Source: JAACFF01 sp963807975
GTDB lineage: Bacteria; Chloroflexota; Anaerolineae; Promineifilales; Promineifilaceae
Assembly: GCA_963807975.1 (NCBI GenBank)
Contig: CAWEDV010000005.1
Coordinates: forward strand, 1 to 64,000
Reading direction: 5' to 3'
Length of the DNA: 64,000 nt
Shown: positions 26,674 through 36,853 of the stretch, one piece after another
Position numbering within the stretch: position 1 is the stretch's first letter
How the letters are laid out: every line of letters begins with the position of its first letter
Translations under genes and position numbers: made by a program
The notes under the pieces: model-generated
What the model saw: only the letters and a program-made list of their open reading frames with translations
Database searches by the model: none
What the model was told of the DNA's origin: nothing

Positions 26674-27204
26674 ATGAAGAAAGCATTTTGGATTGTACTC
26701 ACCATCTCCTTCCTTTTCCTGATTCCAATTACCGTACAGGCACAGGATCAATCTGGCTCTATCAGCGGCACTGTCTATCGAGACTTAAACCTAAATGGTT
26801 TGTGCGCCAGTGAAGATGAGCCTAAAGTTGCCGCCAACATACCCTTGGAACTGGTTTCCGACGATGCCGGCGAACTGATCAGAATATCAAGTGCCGCCGA
26901 TGGGACTCACGCTTTTACCACCGACACCCTTGGTCTTTGGAGCGTCACAATATTACCTGGACAAGGGTGGCGCGTGACGTCCCAACAAACGCTGGAGGTC
27001 GTACTTTCAATTGACAACCCGGATGCCACCAACATTGACTTCTGCATCATTGAGATAGACCAAACAGGCGGCGGCGGAGGGACCACCCTACCAGAATCAG
27101 GATTTATTGTCTCAACACCATTGCTTCTCGCTGCCGCAATTGGTTTCATCTTAGTTACCATTGGCACCATCATGCTCCTCGTCGGCAGGTTGACCCGTAC
27201 CTGA
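26674..27204 (+). CDS. Secreted SdrD-B-like protein with LPESG sorting signal
   Basis: 176 aa: signal peptide (residues 1-23, cleavage near VQAQ), one SdrD/CNA-B-like beta-sandwich (SGSISGTVYRDLNLNG, with the Asp/Asn-rich calcium-type loop), a Gly-rich hinge, then LPESG, a 22-residue membrane helix and a positively charged tail (GRLTRT). LPESG replaces canonical LPXTG. GGAGG site before the ATG. Substrate of the adjacent sortase; likely a small surface or pilin-like protein. Confidence 0.8.
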   Translation: MKKAFWIVLTISFLFLIPITVQAQDQSGSISGTVYRDLNLNGLCASEDEPKVAANIPLELVSDDAGELIRISSAADGTHAFTTDTLGLWSVTILPGQGWRVTSQQTLEVVLSIDNPDATNIDFCIIEIDQTGGGGGTTLPESGFIVSTPLLLAAAIGFILVTIGTIMLLVGRLTRT

Positions 27205-27279
27205 AGGTAACAATCGCCGCAGCTCTTCTATCTGTTGAAAATCGAGAGGGATCCTGCCGCAACAGACCGATCAACGTAA

Positions 27280-29076
27280 GTGTCAATAAAACTCGCACTG
27301 CTGTCCAAATTTGATCAGACACAGCTTCTGGCAGAAAACAGAAAAGCGGCCCTATCCATGGGCCTATCCATCGCATTGGGATCCATCGCCGCTTCCCTAC
27401 AAATTTCTTTCACCCTCATTGTCAGTGAAGTTGTACAGAGAGTATTCATCGGGAACCAAACCCTTGATGCGCAGGCAGGCTTGCTCGTTGTCACCGCTGC
27501 ACTGATATTCACCCGTTTTGGGTTAATTTGGATTGAGGAGCTCTTCGCCCAATCAAGCGCCAGCAGCGTCAAGAACTCCCTGCGCAATCGCCTCGTTCAA
27601 AAGCTGATCGCCCTGGGTCCTAATTACATTCATCGGGAAAGCAGTGGTGAATTGACTCACTCTTTGGTCGGTGGCGTTGAATCCTTAAACGACTACTTTA
27701 CTCAGTACCTACCTGCCAAAGCGCTGGCTGCCCTCGCCCCCTCAATGGTCTTTCTGGTCGTACTCATCCTTGATCCCTGGACCACGTTAGTCTTTGTTGT
27801 TAGTGGACCCATGTTGCTGCTCTTGTTAGCGCTAATAGGGGGACAAACGCGAGCCATTCAACAGCGCCGATTCCAAGAAATTAGCTGGATGAGTGCCTTT
27901 TTCCTAGACATACTGCAAGGGCTGCCCACACTAAAAATGTTTGGTCGAAGTCGAGAGCAAACAGTGACCATCAGAGAAATCAGCAGCCAATACGGCAAGA
28001 CGACCATGGAAGTGCTGCGCACCGCATTTCAAACATCTCTGGTTTTGGAATGGTCAGCCACTGCAGCCACGGCCATGGTCGCCCTTGAAGTTAGTCTGCG
28101 CCTGCTCAACGATGCTCTCCCGTTTAATGTAGCTCTCGCTGTCTTGCTGCTCACACCTGAATTTTTTCTGCCACTGCGCCAATATGCCCTTCGTTACCAC
28201 GCCGGAGCGCAGGCGAAATCAGTTATGGGCCGCCTTTTCGAGCTAATTGCAGCCCCGTTGCCAGAATCACAGCTTCGTTCACAGCCGCCTTTTTCTCCCA
28301 TCCCTGAGACCATTCCCACCAAAAATGATATTCGCTTTGAAGCAGTTTCTGTTGCTTATGAGACCCGCGACCACTTAGCCCTCTCCCAGTTATCGATCAC
28401 TTTCCGCCACGGCCGTACCGTAGCACTCGTAGGACCTTCAGGCGCGGGGAAAAGTACAATTGCCAATCTGCTTTTGCGTTTCATTGAACCATCAAGCGGG
28501 TCGATCTCTGTAGGCGGCATACCCCTGTCTTCAATACCGGCAGACAAATGGCGCCAACTCGTCACCTGGATCCCCCAAAGACCCCACTTATTCTTCGGCA
28601 CAATTGGCGAGAACATCCTTCTCGCCAACCCAACCGCTTCCCACGAAGAATTAGTCGCTGCCTCCAAGGCTGCCAATGCCCACAATTTCATTCGCTTCTT
28701 TCCTCATGGCTATGATACCCATGTTGGAGAACGTGCAGTCCGCTTAAGTGGTGGCCAGCTGCAGCGTATTGCTATAGCCCGCGCCTTCCTAAAAAACGCT
28801 CCAATCCTAATCCTTGACGAAGGCACCTCTCACCTCGATTCAGAAAGCGAGCTGCAGATAGCTGCTGCCATCGCGGCCCTCAAGCAAGATCGTACGACCA
28901 TCATCATTGCCCACCGCTTGAACCTGGCGCGTGATGCTGACAGGATTGTCGTTTTAATTAACGGCCGAATCCATGAAAGTGGCGCTCACCATGATCTGAT
29001 GGCCTATGATGGACCCTACCGGCGGCTTGTCCACGATTTCATCGCCCGACCTGTAGGCGGAGGTCATCAATCATGA
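27280..29076 (+). CDS. cydD: Thiol reductant ABC exporter subunit CydD
   Basis: 598 aa half-transporter: six membrane helices then ATPase with Walker A GPSGAGKSTIANLLL, signature RLSGGQLQRIAIARA, Walker B ILILDEGTSHLDS and H-loop AHRLN. With CydC it exports glutathione/cysteine (and supports heme delivery) needed to assemble cytochrome bd. Begins with GTG at 27280. The stop overlaps the cydC start (ATGA). Partner oxidase genes are at 11-13.5 kb. Confidence 0.93.
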   Translation: MSIKLALLSKFDQTQLLAENRKAALSMGLSIALGSIAASLQISFTLIVSEVVQRVFIGNQTLDAQAGLLVVTAALIFTRFGLIWIEELFAQSSASSVKNSLRNRLVQKLIALGPNYIHRESSGELTHSLVGGVESLNDYFTQYLPAKALAALAPSMVFLVVLILDPWTTLVFVVSGPMLLLLLALIGGQTRAIQQRRFQEISWMSAFFLDILQGLPTLKMFGRSREQTVTIREISSQYGKTTMEVLRTAFQTSLVLEWSATAATAMVALEVSLRLLNDALPFNVALAVLLLTPEFFLPLRQYALRYHAGAQAKSVMGRLFELIAAPLPESQLRSQPPFSPIPETIPTKNDIRFEAVSVAYETRDHLALSQLSITFRHGRTVALVGPSGAGKSTIANLLLRFIEPSSGSISVGGIPLSSIPADKWRQLVTWIPQRPHLFFGTIGENILLANPTASHEELVAASKAANAHNFIRFFPHGYDTHVGERAVRLSGGQLQRIAIARAFLKNAPILILDEGTSHLDSESELQIAAAIAALKQDRTTIIIAHRLNLARDADRIVVLINGRIHESGAHHDLMAYDGPYRRLVHDFIARPVGGGHQS

Positions 29077-30704
29077 AGACATTGTCCCGCCTGATCATAC
29101 TAATGTCCCCTTTTCGTTGGTGGATAATTGCCGCCGTTTTACTTAGCTTCGCAACCGTTGGTTCGAGTATTGGCTTGATGGCGGTTTCAGCCTATCTGAT
29201 ATCCAAAGCCGCCCTCGCTTCGGATCCCACGCAGCTTGGAGTGGCCATTGCTGGCGTAAGACTATTCGCTTTGGCTCGCGCTTTATTGCGCTACGTCGAG
29301 CGTGTAATCAGCCACACAGCGACTTTCCGAATTCTCACCCATCTGCGAACCTGGTTCTACAGCGCCATTGAACCTCTCGCCCCAGCCCGTCTTCAGCAAC
29401 TTCGAGGCGGCGACCTTATGTCAATAATCGTTTCTGATATTGAGACCCTAGAACAGTTTTACATCCGTGTGGTCATTCCTCCATTCTCCGCTGTCCTCGT
29501 AATAGTTCTCGCAACCCTATTCTTGGGCTCATTTGGACCCTCCTTGGGCCTTGCGCTTCTCGTTTTCCTATTGCTCACGGGCATCCTCCTACCTCTAGTT
29601 AGCCGGACCCTAAGCCGCCAACCTGCCGCCGAACTAATCACCGCTCGTGCCCATCTAAATGCCTCCCTCCTCGATGGCTTGCAGGGTATCGCCGATTTAA
29701 TCGCCTTTGGACAAAACAAACAGTTCCAGGAGAGCATTGTGCAGCAAAGTCACAAGCTTGAACAAATCCATACGAAATTGGCTCGCGTACGTGGTCTCAG
29801 CCGTGGATTGGCCGCTTTACTTACTTCATTTGCAGGCCTAACTGTGCTTATTATCGCCATCCCATTGGTCACCACCCATAAAATTGATGGAGTTTTTCTT
29901 GCCCTCCTTCCCCTGGTCGCCATTGCTAGTTTCGAGGCGGTTCAACCCCTCTCCCAGGCTCTTACAGTCCTAGATTCCAGCCACGCCGCTGCCCATCGGC
30001 TGTTTGAATTGATCGACGCCCCCCCTGCGGTCACCGATCCCCATCCCGCTGTCGTTGCGCCGGCTTCTACCGATATTGAGTTTCGCAATATCTCATTTCG
30101 CTACAGCGCCGAGGATCCACTCGTACTGGATAGAATAAGTTTCTCCGTTGCTCAAGGGCAGCGCCTGGCTCTGGTCGGACCTAGCGGATCTGGAAAAACC
30201 ACCATCATAAATCTTCTGCTCCGCTTCTGGGACTATGAGCAAGGACAAATCAAACTTGGGGGCAGTCAACTAAGGGAAATTCAGGCCGAAGATGTGCGCA
30301 AGTCGATCAGCGTCATCTCCCAAAATACCCACATATTCAACTCCACAATTCGTGACAATCTCTACTTAGCCAGGCCAGATGCCACTGATGCGGAACTATT
30401 GCACGCTTGCCAGCAGGCCCAGATAGACCACTTTATTTCCCAGTTGCCGTTAGGCTTCGACACGTCTACAGGTGAACATGGTCTCCTACTATCTGGCGGT
30501 GAACGCCAACGTCTAGCCATCGCTCGCGCCGTACTCAAAGATGCTCCAATCCTGCTCCTGGACGAAGCGACTGCCAACCTTGACCCGCATACCGAAAAGG
30601 AAATATGGTTGGCGCTAGATCGGCTGATGAACGGCCGTACCTCCATCATCATTTCTCACAGACCTGAGGTTCTACCAAAGGTTGATCAAATAGTCCACCT
30701 GTAG
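29073..30704 (+). CDS. cydC: Thiol reductant ABC exporter subunit CydC
   Basis: 543 aa. N-terminal LMSPFRWWIIAAVLLSFAT and SAYLISKAAL are CydC-like; ATPase has GPSGSGKTTIINLLL, LLSGGERQRLAIARA, ILLLDEATANLD and SHRPE. Forms the heterodimer with CydD (4-bp overlap). The C-terminus is short after the H-loop, ending VDQIVHL, a little shorter than many CydC. Confidence 0.92.
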   Translation: MKTLSRLIILMSPFRWWIIAAVLLSFATVGSSIGLMAVSAYLISKAALASDPTQLGVAIAGVRLFALARALLRYVERVISHTATFRILTHLRTWFYSAIEPLAPARLQQLRGGDLMSIIVSDIETLEQFYIRVVIPPFSAVLVIVLATLFLGSFGPSLGLALLVFLLLTGILLPLVSRTLSRQPAAELITARAHLNASLLDGLQGIADLIAFGQNKQFQESIVQQSHKLEQIHTKLARVRGLSRGLAALLTSFAGLTVLIIAIPLVTTHKIDGVFLALLPLVAIASFEAVQPLSQALTVLDSSHAAAHRLFELIDAPPAVTDPHPAVVAPASTDIEFRNISFRYSAEDPLVLDRISFSVAQGQRLALVGPSGSGKTTIINLLLRFWDYEQGQIKLGGSQLREIQAEDVRKSISVISQNTHIFNSTIRDNLYLARPDATDAELLHACQQAQIDHFISQLPLGFDTSTGEHGLLLSGGERQRLAIARAVLKDAPILLLDEATANLDPHTEKEIWLALDRLMNGRTSIIISHRPEVLPKVDQIVHL

Positions 30705-30725
30705 CCATACGGAGGTATCAAGACC

Positions 30726-31490
30726 ATGGAACAGTATAGTTATACGAAGTCAGCAAGATACCCAGATCTCGATTGGGTCTACCGCGGCTGCAGTGGGCCG
30801 GGTGGGCTCAAGCTTGCTGAGTTCCTGGCCGGCAAAATGCGTCTTCAACCCGGAAAATTGCTGCTAGATGTCGGCACCAATCGTGGCCTACAGACCTGTT
30901 TTCTTGCCAAGGAATATGAGGTTCAAATCGTCGGCATAGATCCCTTAGAAGACCGGACCGATGGACGTCCACATGTCGAACACATGATGGAATACGCCAG
31001 AGCATGGCAGGTCGATTCAATCATTATAGGACTGCAAGTAGGCCTTCCAGACACGTACATCGCCGACTCAACGTTTGACTATATATACTGCACAACCACC
31101 CTTGAAATGATTCGCGGTTTTGGCGGGCAGGCTGCCTATCTTGATGCATTGAAAGAATTGCACCGCCTGCTGAAGCCAAATGCTGTTTTAGGTCTCGCTG
31201 AACCCATGCATTTTGACGTGCCGGTGCCCGAGGATTTAGACACCCGCATATCACAAGGAGAGTATTCGTGGGACAAATTCTTTGTTACCTTGGAAGAAAC
31301 CAGGGCTGCCGTGGGTTCGGTAGGATTTGAGATTGTTGAAGCCGATCACGCCCCCGATGCACAGCTTTGGTGGCAAGAATTCGCCGCCCATGATCCCTTT
31401 TGCAAAGCAGATCCCGATGGCGAGCCGAAAACCATCGCCCTGGATAACGGCCGTTGGCTAAGTTTTGGCTACATAATTGCCCGTAAATAA
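30726..31490 (+). CDS. Class I SAM-dependent methyltransferase
   Basis: 254 aa. Motif I is LLLDVGTNRGLQT, followed by the acidic residue in VGIDPLEDRTD; FDYIYCTTTLEMIRG and LHRLLKPNAVLGLAEP are the post-motif strands. GGAGG RBS, 21 bp after cydC, so probably the last gene of the sortase-cydDC run. Substrate unknown. A link to the lanthipeptide (e.g. tailoring) is possible only by proximity. Confidence 0.82.
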   Translation: MEQYSYTKSARYPDLDWVYRGCSGPGGLKLAEFLAGKMRLQPGKLLLDVGTNRGLQTCFLAKEYEVQIVGIDPLEDRTDGRPHVEHMMEYARAWQVDSIIIGLQVGLPDTYIADSTFDYIYCTTTLEMIRGFGGQAAYLDALKELHRLLKPNAVLGLAEPMHFDVPVPEDLDTRISQGEYSWDKFFVTLEETRAAVGSVGFEIVEADHAPDAQLWWQEFAAHDPFCKADPDGEPKTIALDNGRWLSFGYIIARK

Positions 31491-31517
31491 ACCGCGTGGC
31501 CGTATTTAAATGAGGAA

Positions 31518-33122
31518 TTACGAACCGTCTCCTACACCAACCGCAGGCAAAAACAATGATTCATAGCCCACGCCAATTGGTACCGGGTTTGATAGCGGAC
31601 CCTGCGTTCCTTGATCATCCACTGGCGCAACCTGAAAGTACCATAAGCCCTGTTGAAGCGAATCAAACTCAATTGAGGTTTCGAATCCATCCCTCTTAAC
31701 AACTTTCAACAACTCTAGCTGCTTACGGTTTTTCCCACCATATACCCTGTATGCAGCCGTTTCCGTTGATCCATTCCAACTGAAATATAACCTCACGTGG
31801 CCTTCGGCCTCGTCAACTTGCAGTTTTGGTGCCCACCTTGGAGTCCCCTTCCACGGAAATCGAAACACGCGGTAGCTTCCATGGCCTGGGGTCGCATGAA
31901 ACTCCAGGACCTTATCGCCGCTGGCATCAAACTCCGTAAATACCGGAATAGCAATTGAACGGCCCCATCCTATCACCGTGTTGCCATTAGGCAGCCGCTG
32001 CATGTTTCCTAGCGCCCTGGAAAAGAGATCCGGATCATCTCGAAATTCCTTCACCACGGAAACTGTTTTGCTTATTTCATCTACCTCATATTCAATTCCA
32101 CGTGAGAATGGAGTTAAGTGCGCCACCCCATTGTCAAAAACTGTTATGTGACCATTGTCCAGCCTGCGTGCGTCATGCGCATAATTAAATCCCGGATCTG
32201 TGCCAAAGGAAAAATCATTCTGTCGCCCCCCCATGCGCCAGATAATACTTCCTGTTTGCCGGTTTATCTTCGTGATTTCATCCAGATGGCGGCTTGAAAG
32301 CAAAATATGCCCGTCATGATCAAGGTCCAGTGAATTGCAGTTCATGTAGTTAATGTTCCTATCGAGTAACGGCCGGTTACTGTCCTCAATCGGGATATGG
32401 TCCAAGCTGTCCCACTCAAACACCACCCGCCCGGCATCATCAATCTCCTGAATGATACAGCCAATGACCGTCGCCTCAGGATCGCCACCCTCCACAATTT
32501 GGCTCATATCCACCGTTCGCTCATCGTGAATCATTAGCAGCGCATTTCCATTTTCGAGAATCTGCAAATCATGAAAATCCATCTTGTATCCATTTCCTGC
32601 CTCATATGTGCGCACCGCCCGGTACGAGTCGTCTAATGCTACGAAATGATTCGCTCCCGCGAAGGGATAATAAGTCAAAAGCCCATTGGGCTGTTTCTTG
32701 AAATCCATGGCAATTGGAATAGGCGCCAACTGTTGGTAATAGACCGGTTCTCCACTGTCCTCGAGGATCAACAAATAGGCTCCTGGCGTTTGCTGCCAAT
32801 AATTAAAGTAGGCCATAAAAATATAGCCCTCTCCAGTCTCCCCATCACCTCTGGTAACCGTGAAAACAGGCAGATCCCCTGGGGCTGTTTTAAACTGATC
32901 TGCCGCTGCATTACTCAGCGACTGCTGTCGCCGCTGGAAGAGATTGTTCTGTGCCCCTAAAGATTCCGTCGTCATATTCAGACCATTGTCAACACGAGCA
33001 CCAGCATCGTGCCTCGCGCCATTTCCCATGACGCTGCCAGCCAGGACAAATGACACCATCATCACAACAAGGACCAATAGGGCACGAGCATATCTCATTG
33101 ATGGCTTTTCTGTTTTCAGCAA
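31518..33122 (-). CDS. Secreted arylsulfotransferase-family (Arylsulfotran_2-like) protein
   Basis: 534 aa. TTG start supported by GGAGG 8 nt upstream. Signal anchor (RALLVLVVMMVSFVLAGSVM), then a six-bladed propeller-like region with DFHDLQILENGNALLMIHD, MNCNSLDLDHDGHILLSSR, TGSIIWRMGGRQNDF, AHDARRLDNGHITVFDNG and NTVIGWGRS, typical of the ASST-like family, and a fibronectin-like C-terminal part (LYFSWNGSTETAAY). The true sulfotransferases use a catalytic His; activity here is not proven. A paralogue of similar layout lies at 61.2-62.7 kb. Convergent to the methyltransferase gene. Confidence 0.85.
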   Translation of the reverse strand: MLKTEKPSMRYARALLVLVVMMVSFVLAGSVMGNGARHDAGARVDNGLNMTTESLGAQNNLFQRRQQSLSNAAADQFKTAPGDLPVFTVTRGDGETGEGYIFMAYFNYWQQTPGAYLLILEDSGEPVYYQQLAPIPIAMDFKKQPNGLLTYYPFAGANHFVALDDSYRAVRTYEAGNGYKMDFHDLQILENGNALLMIHDERTVDMSQIVEGGDPEATVIGCIIQEIDDAGRVVFEWDSLDHIPIEDSNRPLLDRNINYMNCNSLDLDHDGHILLSSRHLDEITKINRQTGSIIWRMGGRQNDFSFGTDPGFNYAHDARRLDNGHITVFDNGVAHLTPFSRGIEYEVDEISKTVSVVKEFRDDPDLFSRALGNMQRLPNGNTVIGWGRSIAIPVFTEFDASGDKVLEFHATPGHGSYRVFRFPWKGTPRWAPKLQVDEAEGHVRLYFSWNGSTETAAYRVYGGKNRKQLELLKVVKRDGFETSIEFDSLQQGLWYFQVAPVDDQGTQGPLSNPVPIGVGYESLFLPAVGVGDGS

Positions 33123-33342
33123 CTTACCAACCTCCAGACTTTTGTAAACTTATGTTAACTATGATAGACACCAATCAAGAATTGCGCTTTGCGCCGAAAA
33201 GCACAATTGTAGCCGCGAATTCATAATCGCGTAGAACATCATAAGATTTCAAGAATTTGGGAACTACACAATCAACATGCAAGCAAGCATCGTCCGCATG
33301 AAAGAGGGTACCCTATCTACGTGGAAGGTAAGTGAACCAATA

Positions 33343-35760
33343 CTATTGGTAGGATAAACTTTCTCGAACGCTGATGTGCGTCGCTCGTCTTGCAGGCAGC
33401 CAGCTTGCAAAAGCAGATAAAATCGTAATGATCACCAGCCAAATTAATGCACCCCGCGGCGTGTAAAAATAGATTAGCTCAGATCCCAGTGCTGCCGAAA
33501 GCGCCTCGGTCATCACCCGCCCCGCTTGAATGCTCACCGGGAAGGCGATCAACCAGCTTAACCATCCCAGGATCAGACCTTCTCCCACAAACAGCCGCCC
33601 GATATCCCACGTAGAAGCACCTATAGCCCGCATGACGCCGATCTCACGCTGTCGCTCAATGACACCGAGCGAAAGAACGCCACTGAGTGATATACTGCCC
33701 ACAACGCCGATGAGCACAGCCATTGTCGATAATAAGACGATGATCGAACGGAACTGTGTATTAATATTCTCAACAACCTCGGACGACGTATCTTGCCCAT
33801 TGATCACCCCACCTGGTGACAGCCCGATTCCATTGTCCTCATAGAGCTGGCGCAGTTCTTTCACAACAATCTGTTCAGTTGCAGCATCATCAATTTCCAA
33901 TTGAATCCAGATTGAACTGGCTCTACCAACATTATTTTGCTCTCGCAACAGGGCTTCTCGTGGCACCAAGGCTGTATTTGTCAACAATGGGTCAAAAACC
34001 AAGCCTACAACCTTCCAATTCGACTCACCAGTGACCCCCAGGTCAAAGGTCACCCAATCACCAACACCAACCCCAATATCTTGGGCCAACTCCTGATTCA
34101 AGACAACCGCATTACTATCGTCCTCGTGCAGCCACCGCCCTGCGCGAATCTGGTGACCATAAAGCTCTGTTTCCGCTACCATCCCGAACATGATCGCTGT
34201 TGGATCATCATCAGTCGCCGCAGCGCTTTGCATATGAGCAGTTCCCGAGCCAAATCCCCACATCTCTGCCGCTCGAACCTGGGGATGCTGCATAGCCAAG
34301 GCTTCCATGCGGTTGCTGCGCTCAGGATGGTCAAATACCAGATTGATATTCGAGTTGAGGATCGAAAATAGGATGTCATTAAAGGTGTAAGTAGCCGAAT
34401 CTCCAACGCTAATAACCATCATGAAGATCAGCCCGCTCAAAACCAAAGTAATCTGCGTTAGAAATACGCGTCCTTTGTGTCGAAAAGTGTTGCTTACTGT
34501 AAGCAAAAGCAGGCGCGAAACCCTCTTGAGGCGGGCAATCATCTGGTCAAGTCTGGACGGCTTTATATTTAGACCATAGGTGCTGATCGCCTCGCGTACA
34601 GTAATGCGTGAACCACTGATTAGCGGAATTAGTGCCGCCAACAAGGGTGTCAACAAGCAAATCGCCACTTGCGCCCATATCGCTGGCGGAGAAACGGCGA
34701 ACGATCCGGCATCCGCATTGAAGGTATCCATTAAGAACACAACCAGAGCCCACCCACCCAAGGCTCCCAAAGGAACCGCGATGATTAAAGCCATTAACCC
34801 AAACGCAAGGACATACAGAAGATAGATAAACAATATTTGCCCGGCATTGGCCCCTATCGCTTTCATCACCCCAATTTGATCGATCTGTTGTGTGAGAATG
34901 GCGCTTATTGTGTTATACACTAGTAATAATCCCAGAAACAAAGCCAATAATCCCATTACCCCCAGAACAAAGAAGACACCATCCATAGCATCTTGGAAAA
35001 AGTGTTTTTCTGGATCGATAATGCGGCTGCCTGCTGGAGGCATGAAGCCATACGTATCGATATCTTGTTTTTCCAGCTTATCGCTCATCTGGTTGGCGAT
35101 TTCTGTTACTGCAGTTTCATCATATTCCTTGGCATTTGCCAACAGAATATTGGAATCATCCCAGCCAAAAAGCTCTTCAAAGCTTTTTTGCGAGACATAG
35201 AACTGCGCACTCCCTCCAAATCCAGGTGGCTGTGAAACAGGATCACTGATAATTCCCGTGACTAAGAATTCTCTTTCACGTCCGTTTACATTTATTGTAA
35301 CCCTTTCCCCAATGACTGCGCCCAAGACCGTATCAGTTCCCTGAACCACAGCCACCGAGTCACCTTCCGGCCAAACACCTTCTACCAGGCTGAGTATGAA
35401 AAATCGTTGATCTTCGTAATCTGTTCTAGAAACCACATTCGCGGCCTGCCACTCCCCCTCATCAAGCCTCCATTCCACCGACGCCAAAGAGTACCCTTCG
35501 ATATCATTGACCCCTTCGACTCGTTTGAGAATTCTGACCGTGTCTTCATCCATCAGACCACCGGCAGCCATGGCAATCATAGCTGGCTTCGACTCCACCC
35601 ACATATCTCGCATTCCCTTAATTACCAGGTTGCGAGTCGTGATGATCATTCCAACAGCAAATGCGCCCAAAGCCACAATAAGCACGACTTGCAGCGTTCG
35701 TGGCTTGTTAGCCCACAGATCCTTCCAGATTTTATGCCTGATTACACCCACTATCATCAT
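33343..35760 (-). CDS. FtsX-like (MacB-type) ABC transporter permease
   Basis: 805 aa with two FtsX cores, each preceded by a large extracytoplasmic domain. First core: LALFLGLLLVYNTISAILTQ with QIDQIGVMKAIGA (about residue 290). Second core near the C-terminus: GVLSLGVIERQREIGVMRA. Mechanotransmission-type exporter permease (LolE/MacB/antimicrobial-peptide class). Pairs with the ATPase gene 20 bp upstream. Could export or protect against lipopeptides; the target is unknown. Confidence 0.9.
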   Translation of the reverse strand: MMIVGVIRHKIWKDLWANKPRTLQVVLIVALGAFAVGMIITTRNLVIKGMRDMWVESKPAMIAMAAGGLMDEDTVRILKRVEGVNDIEGYSLASVEWRLDEGEWQAANVVSRTDYEDQRFFILSLVEGVWPEGDSVAVVQGTDTVLGAVIGERVTINVNGREREFLVTGIISDPVSQPPGFGGSAQFYVSQKSFEELFGWDDSNILLANAKEYDETAVTEIANQMSDKLEKQDIDTYGFMPPAGSRIIDPEKHFFQDAMDGVFFVLGVMGLLALFLGLLLVYNTISAILTQQIDQIGVMKAIGANAGQILFIYLLYVLAFGLMALIIAVPLGALGGWALVVFLMDTFNADAGSFAVSPPAIWAQVAICLLTPLLAALIPLISGSRITVREAISTYGLNIKPSRLDQMIARLKRVSRLLLLTVSNTFRHKGRVFLTQITLVLSGLIFMMVISVGDSATYTFNDILFSILNSNINLVFDHPERSNRMEALAMQHPQVRAAEMWGFGSGTAHMQSAAATDDDPTAIMFGMVAETELYGHQIRAGRWLHEDDSNAVVLNQELAQDIGVGVGDWVTFDLGVTGESNWKVVGLVFDPLLTNTALVPREALLREQNNVGRASSIWIQLEIDDAATEQIVVKELRQLYEDNGIGLSPGGVINGQDTSSEVVENINTQFRSIIVLLSTMAVLIGVVGSISLSGVLSLGVIERQREIGVMRAIGASTWDIGRLFVGEGLILGWLSWLIAFPVSIQAGRVMTEALSAALGSELIYFYTPRGALIWLVIITILSAFASWLPARRATHISVRESLSYQ

Positions 35761-35779
35761 TCCTGGAGCGCGAGCCCGC

Positions 35780-36532
35780 TCAATTGCCTTCCCGGTCTCC
35801 GCCGTTCACAAACTCATTCCGCGTGACTTTGCCGTCAATAATCTCGATTACTCGCGGAACGCGGCGAGCCAATTCCTTATCATGCGTTACCATTAGCACA
35901 GTTTTGCCCTGCTCCACCAGATCCTGGAACAGATAAAATACCTCATCCGACGTCTGTGAGTCCAGGTTCCCTGTCGGTTCGTCAGCCACAATCAAAGGAG
36001 GGTCGTTAGCCAATGCCCTTGCTACAGCTGCCCTCTGCTGCTGACCGCCTGAGACCTGACCCGGTAATTTATACGCTTGATCGGCAAGACTGACGCTTTC
36101 CAGGAGAACCATTGCCCGTTCCTCTCTCTCCTTTGTCGAGTATTTGCGAGCAAAGTCCATCGGCAAGATGATATTTTGTAAAAGGCTCAACGCTGGCAGC
36201 ATCTGGAAAAACTGGAAGATAATACCAACATGCTCTCCGCGCCATGTGGCCAATTGATTCTCACTCATTTGATGGACTCCACGACCCGTCACCAATACTT
36301 CCCCGGAAGAAGGATGATCAATACCCGTAATCATATTCAAGAGTGTCGATTTGCCGTTTCCCGAAGGTCCCATGATAGTCACGAATTCGCCATCTTCAAC
36401 GCTAAAGGAAATTCCTTTCAAAATGGTTAATTCGTCATCGCCAACTGGAAAGCTCTTGAAAACATCCTTCACCTCGATGATAGAGCCATTGTGAAGCCTA
36501 TTTGAATTCAATGCATTGCTCATGATGCCCAT
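35780..36532 (-). CDS. ABC transporter ATP-binding protein (LolD/MacB class)
   Basis: 250 aa: Walker A GPSGNGKSTLLNM, signature VSGGQQQRAAVARAL, Walker B LIVADEPTGNLDS, H-loop THDKE, and the MacB-class EFVTIMGPSG lead-in. Drives the FtsX-like permease that follows 20 bp downstream. Confidence 0.93.
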   Translation of the reverse strand: MGIMSNALNSNRLHNGSIIEVKDVFKSFPVGDDELTILKGISFSVEDGEFVTIMGPSGNGKSTLLNMITGIDHPSSGEVLVTGRGVHQMSENQLATWRGEHVGIIFQFFQMLPALSLLQNIILPMDFARKYSTKEREERAMVLLESVSLADQAYKLPGQVSGGQQQRAAVARALANDPPLIVADEPTGNLDSQTSDEVFYLFQDLVEQGKTVLMVTHDKELARRVPRVIEIIDGKVTRNEFVNGGDREGN

Positions 36533-36853
36533 CCATAACGAACCGCAATAGTTTATACCTCGCGCACGTTTCTCTCACAGCCTAGCCCAATATACCCAGA
36601 TTGCTTTGATCGAACTCCCAGTATGCAGCCAGTGAACGCCTTGTCCATTGCAAGACATCACCAACACCAACTTCATATCCAGAGTCAGGCGCCAGCTACT
36701 CTGTTGTCCCATACCTGTTTATCTTTACGTGTTGAGTTCAAATTATGTTTCAGAAAACAGCAAATGTTGCCTGTTCTGCATCCTTCGTTGCCCGCGCATC
36801 ATCGCATTCAATTCCAGGTCTATCCGCACAGAAGTTGTGACAATAGCCCAAAA
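36533..36853. other. Intergenic region
   Basis: 321 bp between the ATPase start and the end of the fused permease gene, both on the minus strand. I see no convincing gene, terminator or RNA here. Confidence 0.4.
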
